From: Mesostigma viride
Lineage: Eukaryota; Streptophyta; Mesostigmatophyceae; Mesostigmatales; Mesostigmataceae
Assembly: GCA_009746045.1 (NCBI GenBank)
Contig: RPFO01000124.1
Location: 1 to 53,308 of the forward strand
DNA: 53,308 nucleotides
Reading direction: 5' to 3'
Position numbers and translations under genes: made by a program. This document shows positions 17,093 through 26,103 of the stretch, piece after piece; position 1 is the first letter of the stretch, and each line of letters starts with the position of its first letter. The notes below the pieces were generated by a model. That model saw nothing but the letters and a program-made list of their open reading frames with translations. It was not told where the DNA came from and ran no database searches.

Positions 17093-18846
17093 ATGACGGA
17101 GAATAACTATTGCGGATTCCGAGACTTGCGTACCGGCGCGGATCAGGGGTATTGTAAGGGGCGGCGCCAATTTCGAATGTATGGCCGTCATGAGATCAAA
17201 CTTGGTGAAAACGAGCGACGTCCGCCGTTACCGTCCGGTGCCGCGACAGGGAAACCGTATTGCGGCGGGCACGGCGGCAATATCGGGACGTACTCCCAAT
17301 GCCAGGCCAAGTCGCAGTTGCGGCGATGGGGGTACTACACGAAGGACACGGTCGAGGAGGCGGAGGAGGAGGCGGACGGTCAGAGGAGCCGGAAGCAGAT
17401 GCTAAAGGGGAGCGGTATGACGGCGGCGGAACTGGCGAATTATAAGAAGGACGCGATGGACAAAATTCATATGGCAGAGGTTGATATCGAGACGTGGACA
17501 GGAGAGATTGCGAGGGGGTTGCCGCGGGAGGAGATGTTGTACAAAAAAAAATTGCTCAAAGTTGTCAAAGAATGGCTCGGACAGGCTAGGCGTGTGTATC
17601 GAAGGAATTGGGAGCAGGAGGCGCCTGCCCGTGGATCGCGTGACGCAGAGAAGGTGGCAGAGGCGGCGGGGGCGGCGGCGGCGGGACCCTCTCTCCCAAC
17701 GAACGCCCCAATCACCTCTGCCCGCGCCGCACCACCGTCGAATCAGCCGGCCGTCGCGGCGGGCACTCCAGCGCCACCTTCGCGTCGAGGCACGCGTACG
17801 ACTACCGTCGCGACGGCCAACAGACAACGACCTCCTGCCATCGGGTCCAAGAACGGAAATCTGGTTTTGTTGAGGGAAAATATTCTGGGCGGTTGTATTG
17901 GGTCGGTCCGAGAGAAAGGAAACCGTTGGCAGACGACTTACAGCCCGCCGACGCGAAAGATATTCCGAAGAACCGGACTCTTTTTTTCGAGGATTATGAT
18001 AAATATTTTCGTCCCAGCAGATTTGCTTCCGTCGAGAACGTCGGTGGTCCCTCGCAGGCTCCCGTTGCCGGTTCTAGTAATAAACAGAGGGATCTGGATG
18101 CGATTCGTGCAAAGGAGAGCAAATTAGACGGTATGCAGGCTTTGGCGGACGTGGCACGGGAAGAGGGATTGCAAGCTCGGAGGTTGCTCGCGAGCATAGA
18201 AAGGTTGGGCGGCGAGATCGAGCGGATGCGGAGTGCGTTTCGGGAGCGATACAACCAGTCGCCGACGTCTTCGCAGGGTCCTGCAGTGCCCCCTCGCGGC
18301 ACCGGTCCTGTGACGCGATCGGCGAGCGCTGCCGCGAGGAGTGAGGACATAGGCGGCGGCGCTTATTCGGGCGGCCTGGACAGGGACGACGGCGGAGGCG
18401 ACGTGGAGGTGAATACAGGGGCCGCGAGTGGCAAGTCTATACCAAAATTGGAAGAAGAAGTTGAACGACTGCAGGAGCTCGTGTGGGAGTGGGAGGATTC
18501 CGTCCAAAGGGCCGACCACCCAGTAAAGTTGGAAGACAGGATTAGACGTCGGTATGACGCAATACAAAAGCTCGAACGCAAGAAAGAGGAACTTAAGGCC
18601 GCGAGGGCTCGGTTGGAACAGTCAGTGCAGGGCAGGGGTCCGCAATACAAGGGCAAGCAAGTTGTTGCCCCCCCGGGTCCTTCTAGACTCAATCCCTATC
18701 CGGACGAGGAAGAGGAGGATGTTCTACAGGCCCTGACGAGCCTCTCGGCGCGCGCGCCGGACAAGTCTTCGTCGTCGGGTCAAACTACGTCCGCCGGGGG
18801 TCCGAAGGCTGGAGGGACGCGCGCGGGGTGTCGCCCTTGGACATGA
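17093..18846 (+). CDS. Cys/His N-terminal, coiled-coil protein (frameshift near 17880)
   Basis: The first frame (17093 to about 17880) has YCGF, YCKG and YCGGHG, a possible zinc module, then a Lys/Glu-rich helix and a Pro/Ala linker. The second frame continues with YWVGPRERKPLADD. It also holds two strongly helical stretches (about 18080-18250 and 18440-18630) that look like coiled coils. One extra A in the AAAA run at 17877-17880 would join the frames, so a sequencing indel is likely. The frame ends at 18846. An acidic tail (DEEEEDVLQ) precedes it, and a third frame to 18905 also looks coding, so this gene may be continuous with the OTU gene. No family recognised. Confidence 0.5.
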
Positions 18847-18904
18847 AGGTGGCGGACACTTTGGCGCGCATGGCGGTGGGTCCTTCTCCGCGCGACGTTC
18901 GGCG

Positions 18905-21421
18905 ATGTCAGATGCCGTATCGGACGCCGGTTCTGGGGCCGGAGGGTCGGGCGCGCGTTTGGAGGGGTCGGGGAAACGGCAATCCACGGGAGGGGGCGAG
19001 GAGGGAACCGGTGATAGCACGGCCGAGTCGGGTCCTTCCGAGCCGCGTCGCGAAAATGAATGGTCAAAGTATCTAACGGATTTGAAGAACGCGCAAGATA
19101 AAGCGGTAGCGTCGACGGAGATGGCCAAGGGGGATCGCTCGTATATGGAGAGGGCACGAGAGGACACGGGGGCTCTGTGGGGGAAGCGAGATGAGGCGCC
19201 TTCGGATGTGCGAGAGCGGCGCTCACGCGGCGAGCCCGGATCGTTGAGTGTCGATATGACCGAATATCTCGCCGTGGCCTGCGAACAAGTGATTAAGCTG
19301 TTGCGAACTTTCTCCCCGACCGACAGAATTGTCGAGAGCACAAGTCGAGAGATGGTGCGTGCACATAAAACCGCGAGAGAAGCGGTGATGGAGGAGTTGC
19401 AGAAAGTGCGTGGTGAAGTGCGTGAAAACCACGCACGTACCCTCATACCCACTCCCCCGCGTCCCGACCTGGTCCAGTCTGGTAGGGTAGCGTCCGAGCC
19501 CGAACGAATTCCGACGGGCAACACGCGCGACGAGGAGCGAGCGCGGACGCGTTATCCTCCCGCCATATCTGAGGGTTCGTCGGATAGGGCGTGGTATGAG
19601 GAGAAACGTTCTTCGGGGGCGGGTGGCGTTCCGTTGCGCAACGAATCGCGGGCGTTAGTAGGGCAGAACGGGTCGCCCCAAGTACCGACTCCGGAATCCT
19701 CCGTCCGCGCCGGGAACTCCGACGCGGATCTGAGGCGTTCCCCTCGTCTCCTGGAGCGCGCGGAGGTCGAGGCGGGTCCCTCGAAACCTATTATCACTAG
19801 GTTCATGTTCGTGCCTAAGGGATCCGATCTCGATAAACTACGAGCTGAAAATCCTGACGCGGCGATTGATGAACTGTCGGAATCGTCGTCACCAGGTGAC
19901 GCGCGGAAGAGAAGTGGCACGTCGTCGTCGACCACCACGTCGTCGTCGACCACCACGTCGTCATCGACCACCACGTCGTCGTCCGCCGAGGAGGGGGAGA
20001 TTCGTTCGAAGGAAGTGAGGGCGAAAGGCAACGAAAGGCCGGCACAACTCCCGGTGGACCCTTCGAAGGAAGTGGGGGCGAAAGGCAACGAAAGGTCGGC
20101 ACAGCTCCCGGGGGGGCCTTCGAAGGGAGTGGGGGCGAACGACAACGAAAGGCCGGCACAACTCCCGGTGGACCCTTCGAAGGAAGTGGGGGCTAGCAAG
20201 GCGGGTGCGAGCAACCCCGCGGATGCGAGCAACCCCCCGAGGAGGTCGCCACGTTTAAATCTTAATCGCATTTTAAACACGCAACAAACATTTATCGTAA
20301 ACCCTGATCCGAAAGCGCGAAAACGGGACGCGGTACTACAGTCGCGATCGAAGGTGATGGGCAAACGACCTCTCGGACCGGCGAATGGGGGGGAGGGGGG
20401 CCAACCCACGGACTTGGGCGGCGTGAATCAGTACGGGACTTTTTCGATAGACCTCACGAGGAAAGAACCGGTAAAACCGTCCAACACCCCTGCGATACAC
20501 CCCTTGCCTGATAAAATTCCCGCCACCAAAGAGCCAAAGAATAAGACGTACAATCCAGAGGTGATGGAGGGTGTCGATGCTCCGTTCCCGTTTCAGGTTC
20601 CGAACAGTGTTCATCAGATATTATACAAACGACACACGATCGGGGACGGGGACTGTCTGTTCTACGCGATCTCTCTCATTCGGGCGTTTAGAAGAGGCGA
20701 AAAGATCAACGAGGAGGGTTTGGAGGGAAAGGCGGAATGGTTGAAGAAAAGTTTGCTTGAGAATTTGCCAAAGTTCGTTAAGGATGCAAAGGAGAGAAAA
20801 ATGGTATTCGAGTATAAGAACGAGAAGGAAATCAAGAATATTTTGCAGACCCCGAAGAAGTGGGCGAATACCGACGTGGCCGCGCTTGCGGCGCGGTTCC
20901 TCCGAAACGACATCACGATCATCGGCCGCGAGAAAGGCAACCCCCGGTACGCGACGGTGTTCACGTACAGAGCAGATCTCGGGGAGAGCACGATCGAACC
21001 GTATTACATTTTTTTCGATGGCGTAAACCATTTCGATGCGTTGCTATCCACCATCGAGTTGCCAACCTTGCGGCGTTCCCCCCGTAAGGCACACAAAACT
21101 ACGTCGATGCACGTGTTGGCCCAGCGAGCGTACGCTCTCCAGCGGTTCGCGGACGCCCTGAGCGCCCCCGCACGACCGCGGACGGCCCCTCCCCACCCCG
21201 TCGCGCAGAACGCAATACCGCGGTACCCCGTGCCGGCGCCGGGACCCGCCTACATCCCGTCCCGTCCCGCGTTCGCGTCGACCGCCGCGTTCCGCTCGAC
21301 CGCGCCCGTCCACGCGTTCCCGGCAGCACAGAGCGCCGTCGCCAGGTATCCGTGGCCGCCCGTCCGGCGCGTCCCGCCTTCGCCGCGAACGTCCCTGTTC
21401 CCTCCCAGCGTTTTTTTCTGA
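18905..21421 (+). CDS. Large OTU-type cysteine protease with low-complexity N-terminal region
   Basis: This 838-residue frame carries an OTU domain at about residues 570-720. It has GDGDCLFYAIS with the catalytic Asp and Cys, a central helical part, and the catalytic His in NHFDALLS. OTU proteases remove ubiquitin or related modifiers, and similar domains are common in giant viruses. The long N-terminal part is disordered, with a Ser/Thr repeat and a 22-residue tandem repeat. The C-terminal tail is Ala/Pro-rich. The ATG at 18905 may be internal if a frameshift joins it to the preceding coiled-coil gene. Confidence 0.8.
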   Translation: MSDAVSDAGSGAGGSGARLEGSGKRQSTGGGEEGTGDSTAESGPSEPRRENEWSKYLTDLKNAQDKAVASTEMAKGDRSYMERAREDTGALWGKRDEAPSDVRERRSRGEPGSLSVDMTEYLAVACEQVIKLLRTFSPTDRIVESTSREMVRAHKTAREAVMEELQKVRGEVRENHARTLIPTPPRPDLVQSGRVASEPERIPTGNTRDEERARTRYPPAISEGSSDRAWYEEKRSSGAGGVPLRNESRALVGQNGSPQVPTPESSVRAGNSDADLRRSPRLLERAEVEAGPSKPIITRFMFVPKGSDLDKLRAENPDAAIDELSESSSPGDARKRSGTSSSTTTSSSTTTSSSTTTSSSAEEGEIRSKEVRAKGNERPAQLPVDPSKEVGAKGNERSAQLPGGPSKGVGANDNERPAQLPVDPSKEVGASKAGASNPADASNPPRRSPRLNLNRILNTQQTFIVNPDPKARKRDAVLQSRSKVMGKRPLGPANGGEGGQPTDLGGVNQYGTFSIDLTRKEPVKPSNTPAIHPLPDKIPATKEPKNKTYNPEVMEGVDAPFPFQVPNSVHQILYKRHTIGDGDCLFYAISLIRAFRRGEKINEEGLEGKAEWLKKSLLENLPKFVKDAKERKMVFEYKNEKEIKNILQTPKKWANTDVAALAARFLRNDITIIGREKGNPRYATVFTYRADLGESTIEPYYIFFDGVNHFDALLSTIELPTLRRSPRKAHKTTSMHVLAQRAYALQRFADALSAPARPRTAPPHPVAQNAIPRYPVPAPGPAYIPSRPAFASTAAFRSTAPVHAFPAAQSAVARYPWPPVRRVPPSPRTSLFPPSVFF
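19921..20190 (+). repeat. Coding tandem repeats inside the OTU gene
   Basis: 19921-19980 encodes repeats of SSSTTT from TCGTCGTCGACCACCACG units. 19991-20190 encodes three copies of a 22-residue unit that includes GNERPAQLPVDPSKEVGA. The DNA units are close to identical, so copy number is probably variable between isolates. Confidence 0.85.
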
Positions 21422-21437
21422 ACTCGTTGTACGGACG

Positions 21438-21725
21438 ATGAAGTGTAAGAGGAAGACGGTGACGCACGGCGGGCGCTGCAAGAACGAAGCCAGGCCGGGG
21501 AGGAAGACGTGCGCGATCCATGCTCGCGGTGTTCACCACGTGGCGAGAAGTTGCGGGATGCACGTCGCCAGGACGAAGGAAACCAAGCGCAAGTACGACG
21601 ACATGGCGACGGGCATCCCGTCCGCTCCGGCGACGGTGGCCGACGCGGTCCGTCTGTCGTGGCTGTCCCGATTCCCGGGACAGACGGGCGCGCCCACGCA
21701 GGAGGAGGCAAAGAAAGGCAAGTGA
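21438..21725 (+). CDS. Small Cys/His zinc-knuckle protein
   Basis: This 95-residue basic protein starts 17 bases after the OTU gene stop. It has CKRKTVTHGGRCKNEARPG then KTCAIHA, a C-x(n)-GxxC-x(n)-CxxH arrangement. The same pattern (CAGRTKDGKRC then KCGLHA) opens the minus-strand gene at 27697. This type of short motif, with Gly-x-x-Cys and a final Cys-x-x-His, is widespread in giant-virus and protist proteins and probably binds one zinc. Function unknown. Confidence 0.6.
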   Translation: MKCKRKTVTHGGRCKNEARPGRKTCAIHARGVHHVARSCGMHVARTKETKRKYDDMATGIPSAPATVADAVRLSWLSRFPGQTGAPTQEEAKKGK

Positions 21726-21754
21726 TCGATCGATCGTGTCGTTTCACGGGATCG

Positions 21755-21760
21755 TATAAA
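21755..21760 (+). promoter_or_regulatory. TATA box (TATAAA)
   Basis: TATAAAG lies 45 bases before the ATG at 21800, after GATCGATCGATCG. Confidence 0.5.
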
Positions 21761-21799
21761 GTCCGTCTCCACGTCGCTCCCCTCCACACGCTACCGAGC

Positions 21800-22471
21800 A
21801 TGGCCGAGCCCGCGGGGTGGGAGCCTGCCACCGAGTGGACGACGTTCGCTCCCGTTTCGACCCCGCGTCCGCCGAGCGTCATGTTCCAGGCGCTGCCCCC
21901 TCTGGCCTTACGCATCATCTTGGACCGCAGTTGGCCCACCGGGCACGGGGTCTGTCCCGAGATGGACGAGATCTACTGGGAGATCAATCCCGCGAAGACG
22001 CTCGAAAGGGAGGTGCGCGCGGAACTCAAGTACCGCCAAAAGAGTGACGGCGACCGTCGCCGGTTCGACGGCCGCGAGGACGAGCAACTGGAGGCCGTCC
22101 TGAAGGTCCTGTCTCCCGCGCGATACCGGGAGTGCGTGGACGCCCTCGAAACGCCCAGGGGGAGGAAGGAGGAGAAGCTTTGGATCCTGTGGGGAAAGAT
22201 CCACGACGGGCTGGCCCGGCGCGGAAAGCGGGTCAGTCGATCGGAGATGGCCAGGATACGGGACCGGCTGTACGATTGTCTGGGGTCGAACAAGAACTTC
22301 GCGAATCGGTCCTACTCGTTCGTCGTCAAGTGTTACAACGTCCTGACCGCCAAGTTCAGGCGCGAGGGCCGCGACCCTCCGTCTTCGCCCGTGTGGGATA
22401 TGGGGTGGTGGTCCGAACTGGACCGGGAACACGTGCACGAGTATGCGGAAACGGGGCTTGTTCATGAATGA
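21800..22471 (+). CDS. F-box-like protein, fourth paralogue
   Basis: This is a 223-residue protein, the same length as the 208 gene product. It has FQALPPLALRIILDRSWP then GHGV, which matches the LPxEI...WP...GxGV signature of the genes at 208, 5706 and 9540. It starts about 30 residues into the protein, after a Pro-rich leader. The remainder is charged and helical. It lies among core-type genes with a TATA promoter rather than the GGAATATTCC modules of the left end, so the family links the two regions. AATAAA overlaps the stop region (22470-22475). Confidence 0.65.
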   Translation: MAEPAGWEPATEWTTFAPVSTPRPPSVMFQALPPLALRIILDRSWPTGHGVCPEMDEIYWEINPAKTLEREVRAELKYRQKSDGDRRRFDGREDEQLEAVLKVLSPARYRECVDALETPRGRKEEKLWILWGKIHDGLARRGKRVSRSEMARIRDRLYDCLGSNKNFANRSYSFVVKCYNVLTAKFRREGRDPPSSPVWDMGWWSELDREHVHEYAETGLVHE

Positions 22472-22483
22472 ATAAAGATGCGT

Positions 22484-23191
22484 TTACAACCCACGAAACA
22501 TGAGTCCTGTGCTGAAACTTTCGCGTAGTCCTTCGTAATCGAGATCACCGTCCGTGTCCACGAACAGAGTGCCCAGCGTCGTAAGCAGTCCGCGTTTCGG
22601 TTTGACCGCGGCGGGAGGGGGCGAGGGCGCCAGCGCCATCTGGTAGTGGCCCGACTGGTCCGGCCCTCCGAGGCGGTCGAAGTAGTAGTAGACGCGCGCC
22701 GGTCCGCCGGCGTACCGCCGTCCGAACTCGTGCACGCGCACGTCCCCGCGGCCGTAGTCGTTGTAGACCAGGATCCGCGAACGCAACGCGCGCGCCGTCG
22801 CCTCGATCTGCGGCGAGTCCGCCATTTCGCGGTCCCAGTGCGCTTGCAGGTACTCTTGCGCGGTGCGCGGCCGGTCGGAAGACGACAACCCCAGTCGCAA
22901 GAGGTGCGGATCCTTCGCCAGTTCGCGGGTCGCTCGTCGGCGCAGATCGGATCCGTCGACGGACAGCCGTTCGTTCGTGGACGGGGCGGGGTACCTCTCG
23001 GGGTACAGGCTCGCAAGGACGCTGCGGTAGAAACAGTTGTTCCAAGGAGCCGATCCGCACTCGACCGTTCGCACGCGGTCCGTGCGATCCGAGCCGTCCA
23101 TCATGCGGACGGACGGGATCGCGACGTGTCGGTCTGCGCGGGGCGCGCGGGATGTCGTCGCGGTTCGAGCCGACACGATTCCGGACTCCAT
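22484..23191 (-). CDS. OTU-like cysteine protease
   Basis: This 235-residue protein has WNNCFYRSVLASLYPER near residue 50, which fits the OTU active-site motif DGNCFYRS with the Asp replaced. A helical middle (RRRATRELAKDPHLL), the strands ILVYNDYG and VYYYFDRL, and GHYQMAL near residue 185 follow, supplying the His. Order and spacing fit a minimal OTU fold. A deubiquitinase role is likely if Trp/Asn in place of Asp-Gly is tolerated. It converges with the F-box-like gene (13-base gap) and diverges from the 23270 gene. Confidence 0.65.
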   Translation of the reverse strand: MESGIVSARTATTSRAPRADRHVAIPSVRMMDGSDRTDRVRTVECGSAPWNNCFYRSVLASLYPERYPAPSTNERLSVDGSDLRRRATRELAKDPHLLRLGLSSSDRPRTAQEYLQAHWDREMADSPQIEATARALRSRILVYNDYGRGDVRVHEFGRRYAGGPARVYYYFDRLGGPDQSGHYQMALAPSPPPAAVKPKRGLLTTLGTLFVDTDGDLDYEGLRESFSTGLMFRGL

Positions 23192-23239
23192 AAAGCCCGG
23201 TCTCGCCTCCTCGCGAGGCCTCCGCGCATCGAATATCGA

Positions 23240-23262
23240 ACATACACTATACTATAAATTTG
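23240..23262. promoter_or_regulatory. Divergent AT-rich promoter with TATAAAT
   Basis: ACTATACTATAAATTTG lies 8-25 bases before the ATG at 23270 on the plus strand. Read on the minus strand it gives AAATTTATAGTATAG, about 60-70 bases before the ATG at 23191. It is the only AT-rich stretch between the two starts. Confidence 0.5.
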
Positions 23263-23269
23263 TCGGTGG

Positions 23270-23659
23270 ATGGAACGTGCGCTGCGACTCGTCGACTTCT
23301 ACACCCGCCACCTGTCCGCGTGCGACGAAATCGTTCTGGAGCGAGTGTCCATCGACGAGGACGAGGTAGCCGAGTACTGCGTGGGCAAGAACGTCGTCAT
23401 CGCCGGCCAAATTATTCGCAAGCAAAAGTTTCCGGAAGGCGACTGGAAGGACGTGTTGGAAGTCTGCGTCGAGGCAGCGGACGAGGCCATCGAGAAGATC
23501 GCTCTCAAGTCGTCGGTGTTTCCGGAGCAGGTCGCGGGGCGTATCCTCCTCCTCGCCTCCTCCATCAAGAGAGTCGGGTCCGCCTTCGAGCAGGATGAGT
23601 GCGACGAGCCGACACGCGTCGTCGAGCGACATGGCGACCGACTGGTCATCCGAGGATGA
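23270..23659 (+). CDS. Small acidic helical protein, unknown
   Basis: This 129-residue protein begins just after the AT-rich promoter. It is mainly alpha-helical (EVCVEAADEAIEKIALK; AGRILLLASSIKRVG) and has a short acidic tail. No motif is recognised. Its end overlaps the start of the next gene by 29-65 bases depending on the start chosen, which suggests co-transcription. Confidence 0.55.
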   Translation: MERALRLVDFYTRHLSACDEIVLERVSIDEDEVAEYCVGKNVVIAGQIIRKQKFPEGDWKDVLEVCVEAADEAIEKIALKSSVFPEQVAGRILLLASSIKRVGSAFEQDECDEPTRVVERHGDRLVIRG

Positions 23660-24740
23660 CCGCGCGCGCGTCGACGAGCTGCTGCGGGCCCTCGACGAGC
23701 CGCTTTACCGATCTCTCACGGACGAGGAGACGCGTCTGGCGCGGCTCTTTCACGAGTTCCTCGAGACGGACCGCGTCGTCAAGGGGCCGGAGCACACGGC
23801 CAAGACCGCGCGCGTGTTCGAGGCGTTCTCCGATTTCATGGAGGACAAGGGGGGGACAGGTACGACCACGAGGCGCGGTTCCAACAGGACAAGCGGTTCT
23901 GGAACGCGCTCTTCGAGCGGCACGGGTACTCGTGCGGCGGTGGGCTCGGGACGAAGCGGACCACCGGTTTCTTCGTCAACGACAACCGCGGGGTCGTGTC
24001 CAACGGAGTGATGTCGGACCTCGACCTGTCGGATTTCGCGGTCTTCAAGGGCCGCACGCGTCTCGGGATGGTGGCGGGCGCGCTCATGAAGTATGCGGGC
24101 GACGGCGTGAAGGACGAGCTCACCAACGAGATCATCGACAGGCTGGACAGGACAGGCGTCGAGAATCTCGGCACCGAGGAGAAGTACAAGACCTGCCACT
24201 TGCACGCGCTCTTCCTCGTCATGGCGCAGAAGAAGGCGCGCGTGCCGCGGGAAGTCAAGAGGTGGATGCTCGAGCATCGCCGCAGACTCAGTGACAAGGT
24301 GTGGGACATGAACCCGAACTTCAAGCGCGGGCGGATGGACTTCTTCCACGAGAGGGCTCGTTGGCCACCCTGGGACTCCCTGCGCACGTTCGAGGACGAG
24401 GATGCGCCCGACCGTCCCGACCCCGCCGTCCCCGAGCGCGCGTCAGAAGCGGCGCCCGCGGCCGTGCCCACCCTCGAGAACGCGGAGGCGTTCTTGGCGT
24501 CCCCCCTCGTCGTCCTGTGCAAGGACGGGTACACCAAAGTGAAGGATTTCCGCAAGGCCTACCTCGGCCAGTTTCTGGGGACCCGCTATGGCACGCCGGG
24601 AAGGGAGGACGACCGTCGAGGACCTGCGCGCCATCTTCGAGCCCAGCGGGATCGAGTTCGTTTCCGACAAGAAGATCAAGGGCGTCAAAGCCGATTGGGT
24701 GAAAGGGGTGCGGCTCGCGGATAATCCTCGGGCTCTATAG
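23595..24740 (+). CDS. Unknown conserved-looking protein with two homopolymer frameshifts
   Basis: Three frames follow each other. The first has helical MATDWSSEDDRARVDELLRA (ATG at 23631, or 23595). After a G7 run at about 23850 comes RYDHEARFQQDKRFWNALFE through FFVNDNRGVVSNGVM and AVFKGRTRLGMVAGAL. After a G4 run near 24580 comes TVEDLRAIFEPSGIEFVSDK to the stop at 24738-24740. The ending (GVKADWVKGVRL) resembles winged-helix tails of some viral helicase-primases, but only weakly. Both shifts sit in G runs, so an intact gene of about 370-380 residues is likely. Function unknown. Confidence 0.55.
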
Positions 24741-24745
24741 TACGA

Positions 24746-25051
24746 ATGGCTTGCGAGTGGAAAGACGTGTTTGGAGCGCCCCGAGAGGGCGCGCACGCGT
24801 ACAGGATCTTAGACGTAGCAGTTGTGGACTTAGTGGGCACGATCCTCATTGCATGGATGTTGAGTCGGTATTGGGAAATAAACTTTATTATCATGTTTGC
24901 ATCTTTATTCGCCCTCGGGCAACTCATGCACATCTTGTTTTGCGTCGACACCACGGTCGCGCGTTTCGTTTCGCGAGCGACAGGCCTTGCAATGCCGCCG
25001 CCGCCTGGGGGGGTCGCACTCGCACAGTCCCCCGCCCCCTTGTCCGAGTAG
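24746..25051 (+). CDS. Small two-span membrane protein of giant-virus type
   Basis: This is a 101-residue protein. YRILDVAVVDLVGTILIAWM and INFIIMFASLFALGQLMHIL are two membrane spans, followed by FCVDTTVARF. A short protein with LLD, a first span, a second span ending G-x-x-x-H-x-L-F and then D/NT is common in giant-virus genomes and may be a virion membrane component; this is from memory of the family. It starts 5 bases after the previous stop. The last third overlaps the end of the convergent Cys-rich gene. Confidence 0.6.
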   Translation: MACEWKDVFGAPREGAHAYRILDVAVVDLVGTILIAWMLSRYWEINFIIMFASLFALGQLMHILFCVDTTVARFVSRATGLAMPPPPGGVALAQSPAPLSE

Positions 25052-25423
25052 ACGACAGTCTCTGCACTCGCCTCGCAGGCGGAGGTGCGCGCAAATCTGG
25101 CTCCCGCCGGTCCGTTTCTCTTTACATTCGCGGCACCGGGATCGTTGTTTGTCGTGTTCGCACAAGGCGGAGCCCTTGCACGCGTGGCAGCTGTACTTGA
25201 ACTTCCCGCACGGACAGTAGGAGGAGGGGGTGCACACCCGACACCTCCTCTTGCTGCGCCCGTGGACGCAGCCGCTCTTCTTCGACTTTGGGGCCGGGTC
25301 GCAAGGGGGATCCGGTTCGGTGCGGTACACGCAGTGGGCGCACGTCCACCACGGCACGCGCCCGTGGGGACAGGCGCGGAGACGACGGACCGTCGGGTGT
25401 TGGAATGCGGAAGTCGCGAGCAT
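24905..25423 (-). CDS. Cys/His-repeat protein (HGR..RC..C type)
   Basis: This 172-residue protein starts at MLATSAF. It contains a ladder of CxHG..K.RCxxC units: CPHG..WWTCAHC, CVHGRSKRRCRVC, CPCGKFKYSCHAC, CEHDKQRSRCREC, CAHLRLRGECRDC and CECDPPRRRRHCKAC. Similar units (CEHGRxKSxCxEC) recur in giant-virus and algal proteins and probably each bind zinc. The upstream open frame (to 26038) is a shadow of the gene at 25468 and is not included. It overlaps the membrane protein at 24746 tail to tail by 147 bases. Confidence 0.75.
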   Translation of the reverse strand: MLATSAFQHPTVRRLRACPHGRVPWWTCAHCVYRTEPDPPCDPAPKSKKSGCVHGRSKRRCRVCTPSSYCPCGKFKYSCHACKGSALCEHDKQRSRCRECKEKRTGGSQICAHLRLRGECRDCRLLGQGGGGLCECDPPRRRRHCKACRSRNETRDRGVDAKQDVHELPEGE

Positions 25424-25467
25424 GGTTGCGATCGGTGCGTCAATGACATCCCGCCGGACCGACCTTT

Positions 25468-26049
25468 CTACTCGTCTTCCCGTCGGCTGGACGACACGTC
25501 CTTGAACGCCTTGTTTTCGGTTACGACGACGGGGCGGAACAGGACCAGTTTGTGGTCGGTCGAGTCGACGCGCTTCAAGACGACGTACATCATGTCCTCG
25601 TAGGCGGACGACATGCCGACCGGACCCCCTCCAGCTACCGTCCAATCGGGCGCGTTTTTGTCGCGAATCGTTTGTACGGCCGTCTCCGCGTCCATCACGC
25701 CCACGCCGCTGGCCCGCTGCACCTCGATGGGCACGTGGTTCGACTGTTCGGGCGACGACACGATCTCGACCAGGCCGAGTTTCCCGTCGGCGGACACGAG
25801 TCGCAAGCGCGTCGTCGCGCCGTCCACCGACTTCCACTGGAACTCGCGGTGCTCCCGCTTCTTCTCGGCGAACTGCTCGCCGGTGGCGCGCGACACGGGG
25901 AACAAGGGGGTGCCCGCGTACGTCGGGTCGATCTTGTCCGGCGTCACGGTCCGCGCCCCGTTCCCGCGTCGCCTGCGACTCGCGAGATAGAGGATCAGGA
26001 ACGCGATGGCGATCGACAATGCGATGATCGCGATCCACAGTCGGTCCAT
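25468..26049 (-). CDS. Single-span membrane protein, unknown
   Basis: This is a 193-residue protein. The start at 26049 (MDRLWIAIIAL) puts the hydrophobic span LWIAIIALSIAIAFLILYLA at the very N-terminus, as for a signal anchor, followed by RRRR. The soluble part includes FQWKSVDGATTRLRLVSADG and a strand-rich end. An upstream ATG at 26238 is possible, but would run over the small plus-strand gene at 26104. It is probably a virion or host-membrane protein. Confidence 0.6.
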   Translation of the reverse strand: MDRLWIAIIALSIAIAFLILYLASRRRRGNGARTVTPDKIDPTYAGTPLFPVSRATGEQFAEKKREHREFQWKSVDGATTRLRLVSADGKLGLVEIVSSPEQSNHVPIEVQRASGVGVMDAETAVQTIRDKNAPDWTVAGGGPVGMSSAYEDMMYVVLKRVDSTDHKLVLFRPVVVTENKAFKDVSSSRREDE

Positions 26050-26103
26050 CTTATACCCATCCGTCCAAAATAAAATCTGTCCTTCGTGTATACCAAACCA
26101 ATC

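Noticed and set aside
25424-26038. N-terminal extension of the Cys/His ladder protein
   Set aside because: It is the shadow of the membrane protein 25468-26049 in another frame; very Arg-rich and without Cys pattern. The ATG at 25423 is the natural start.
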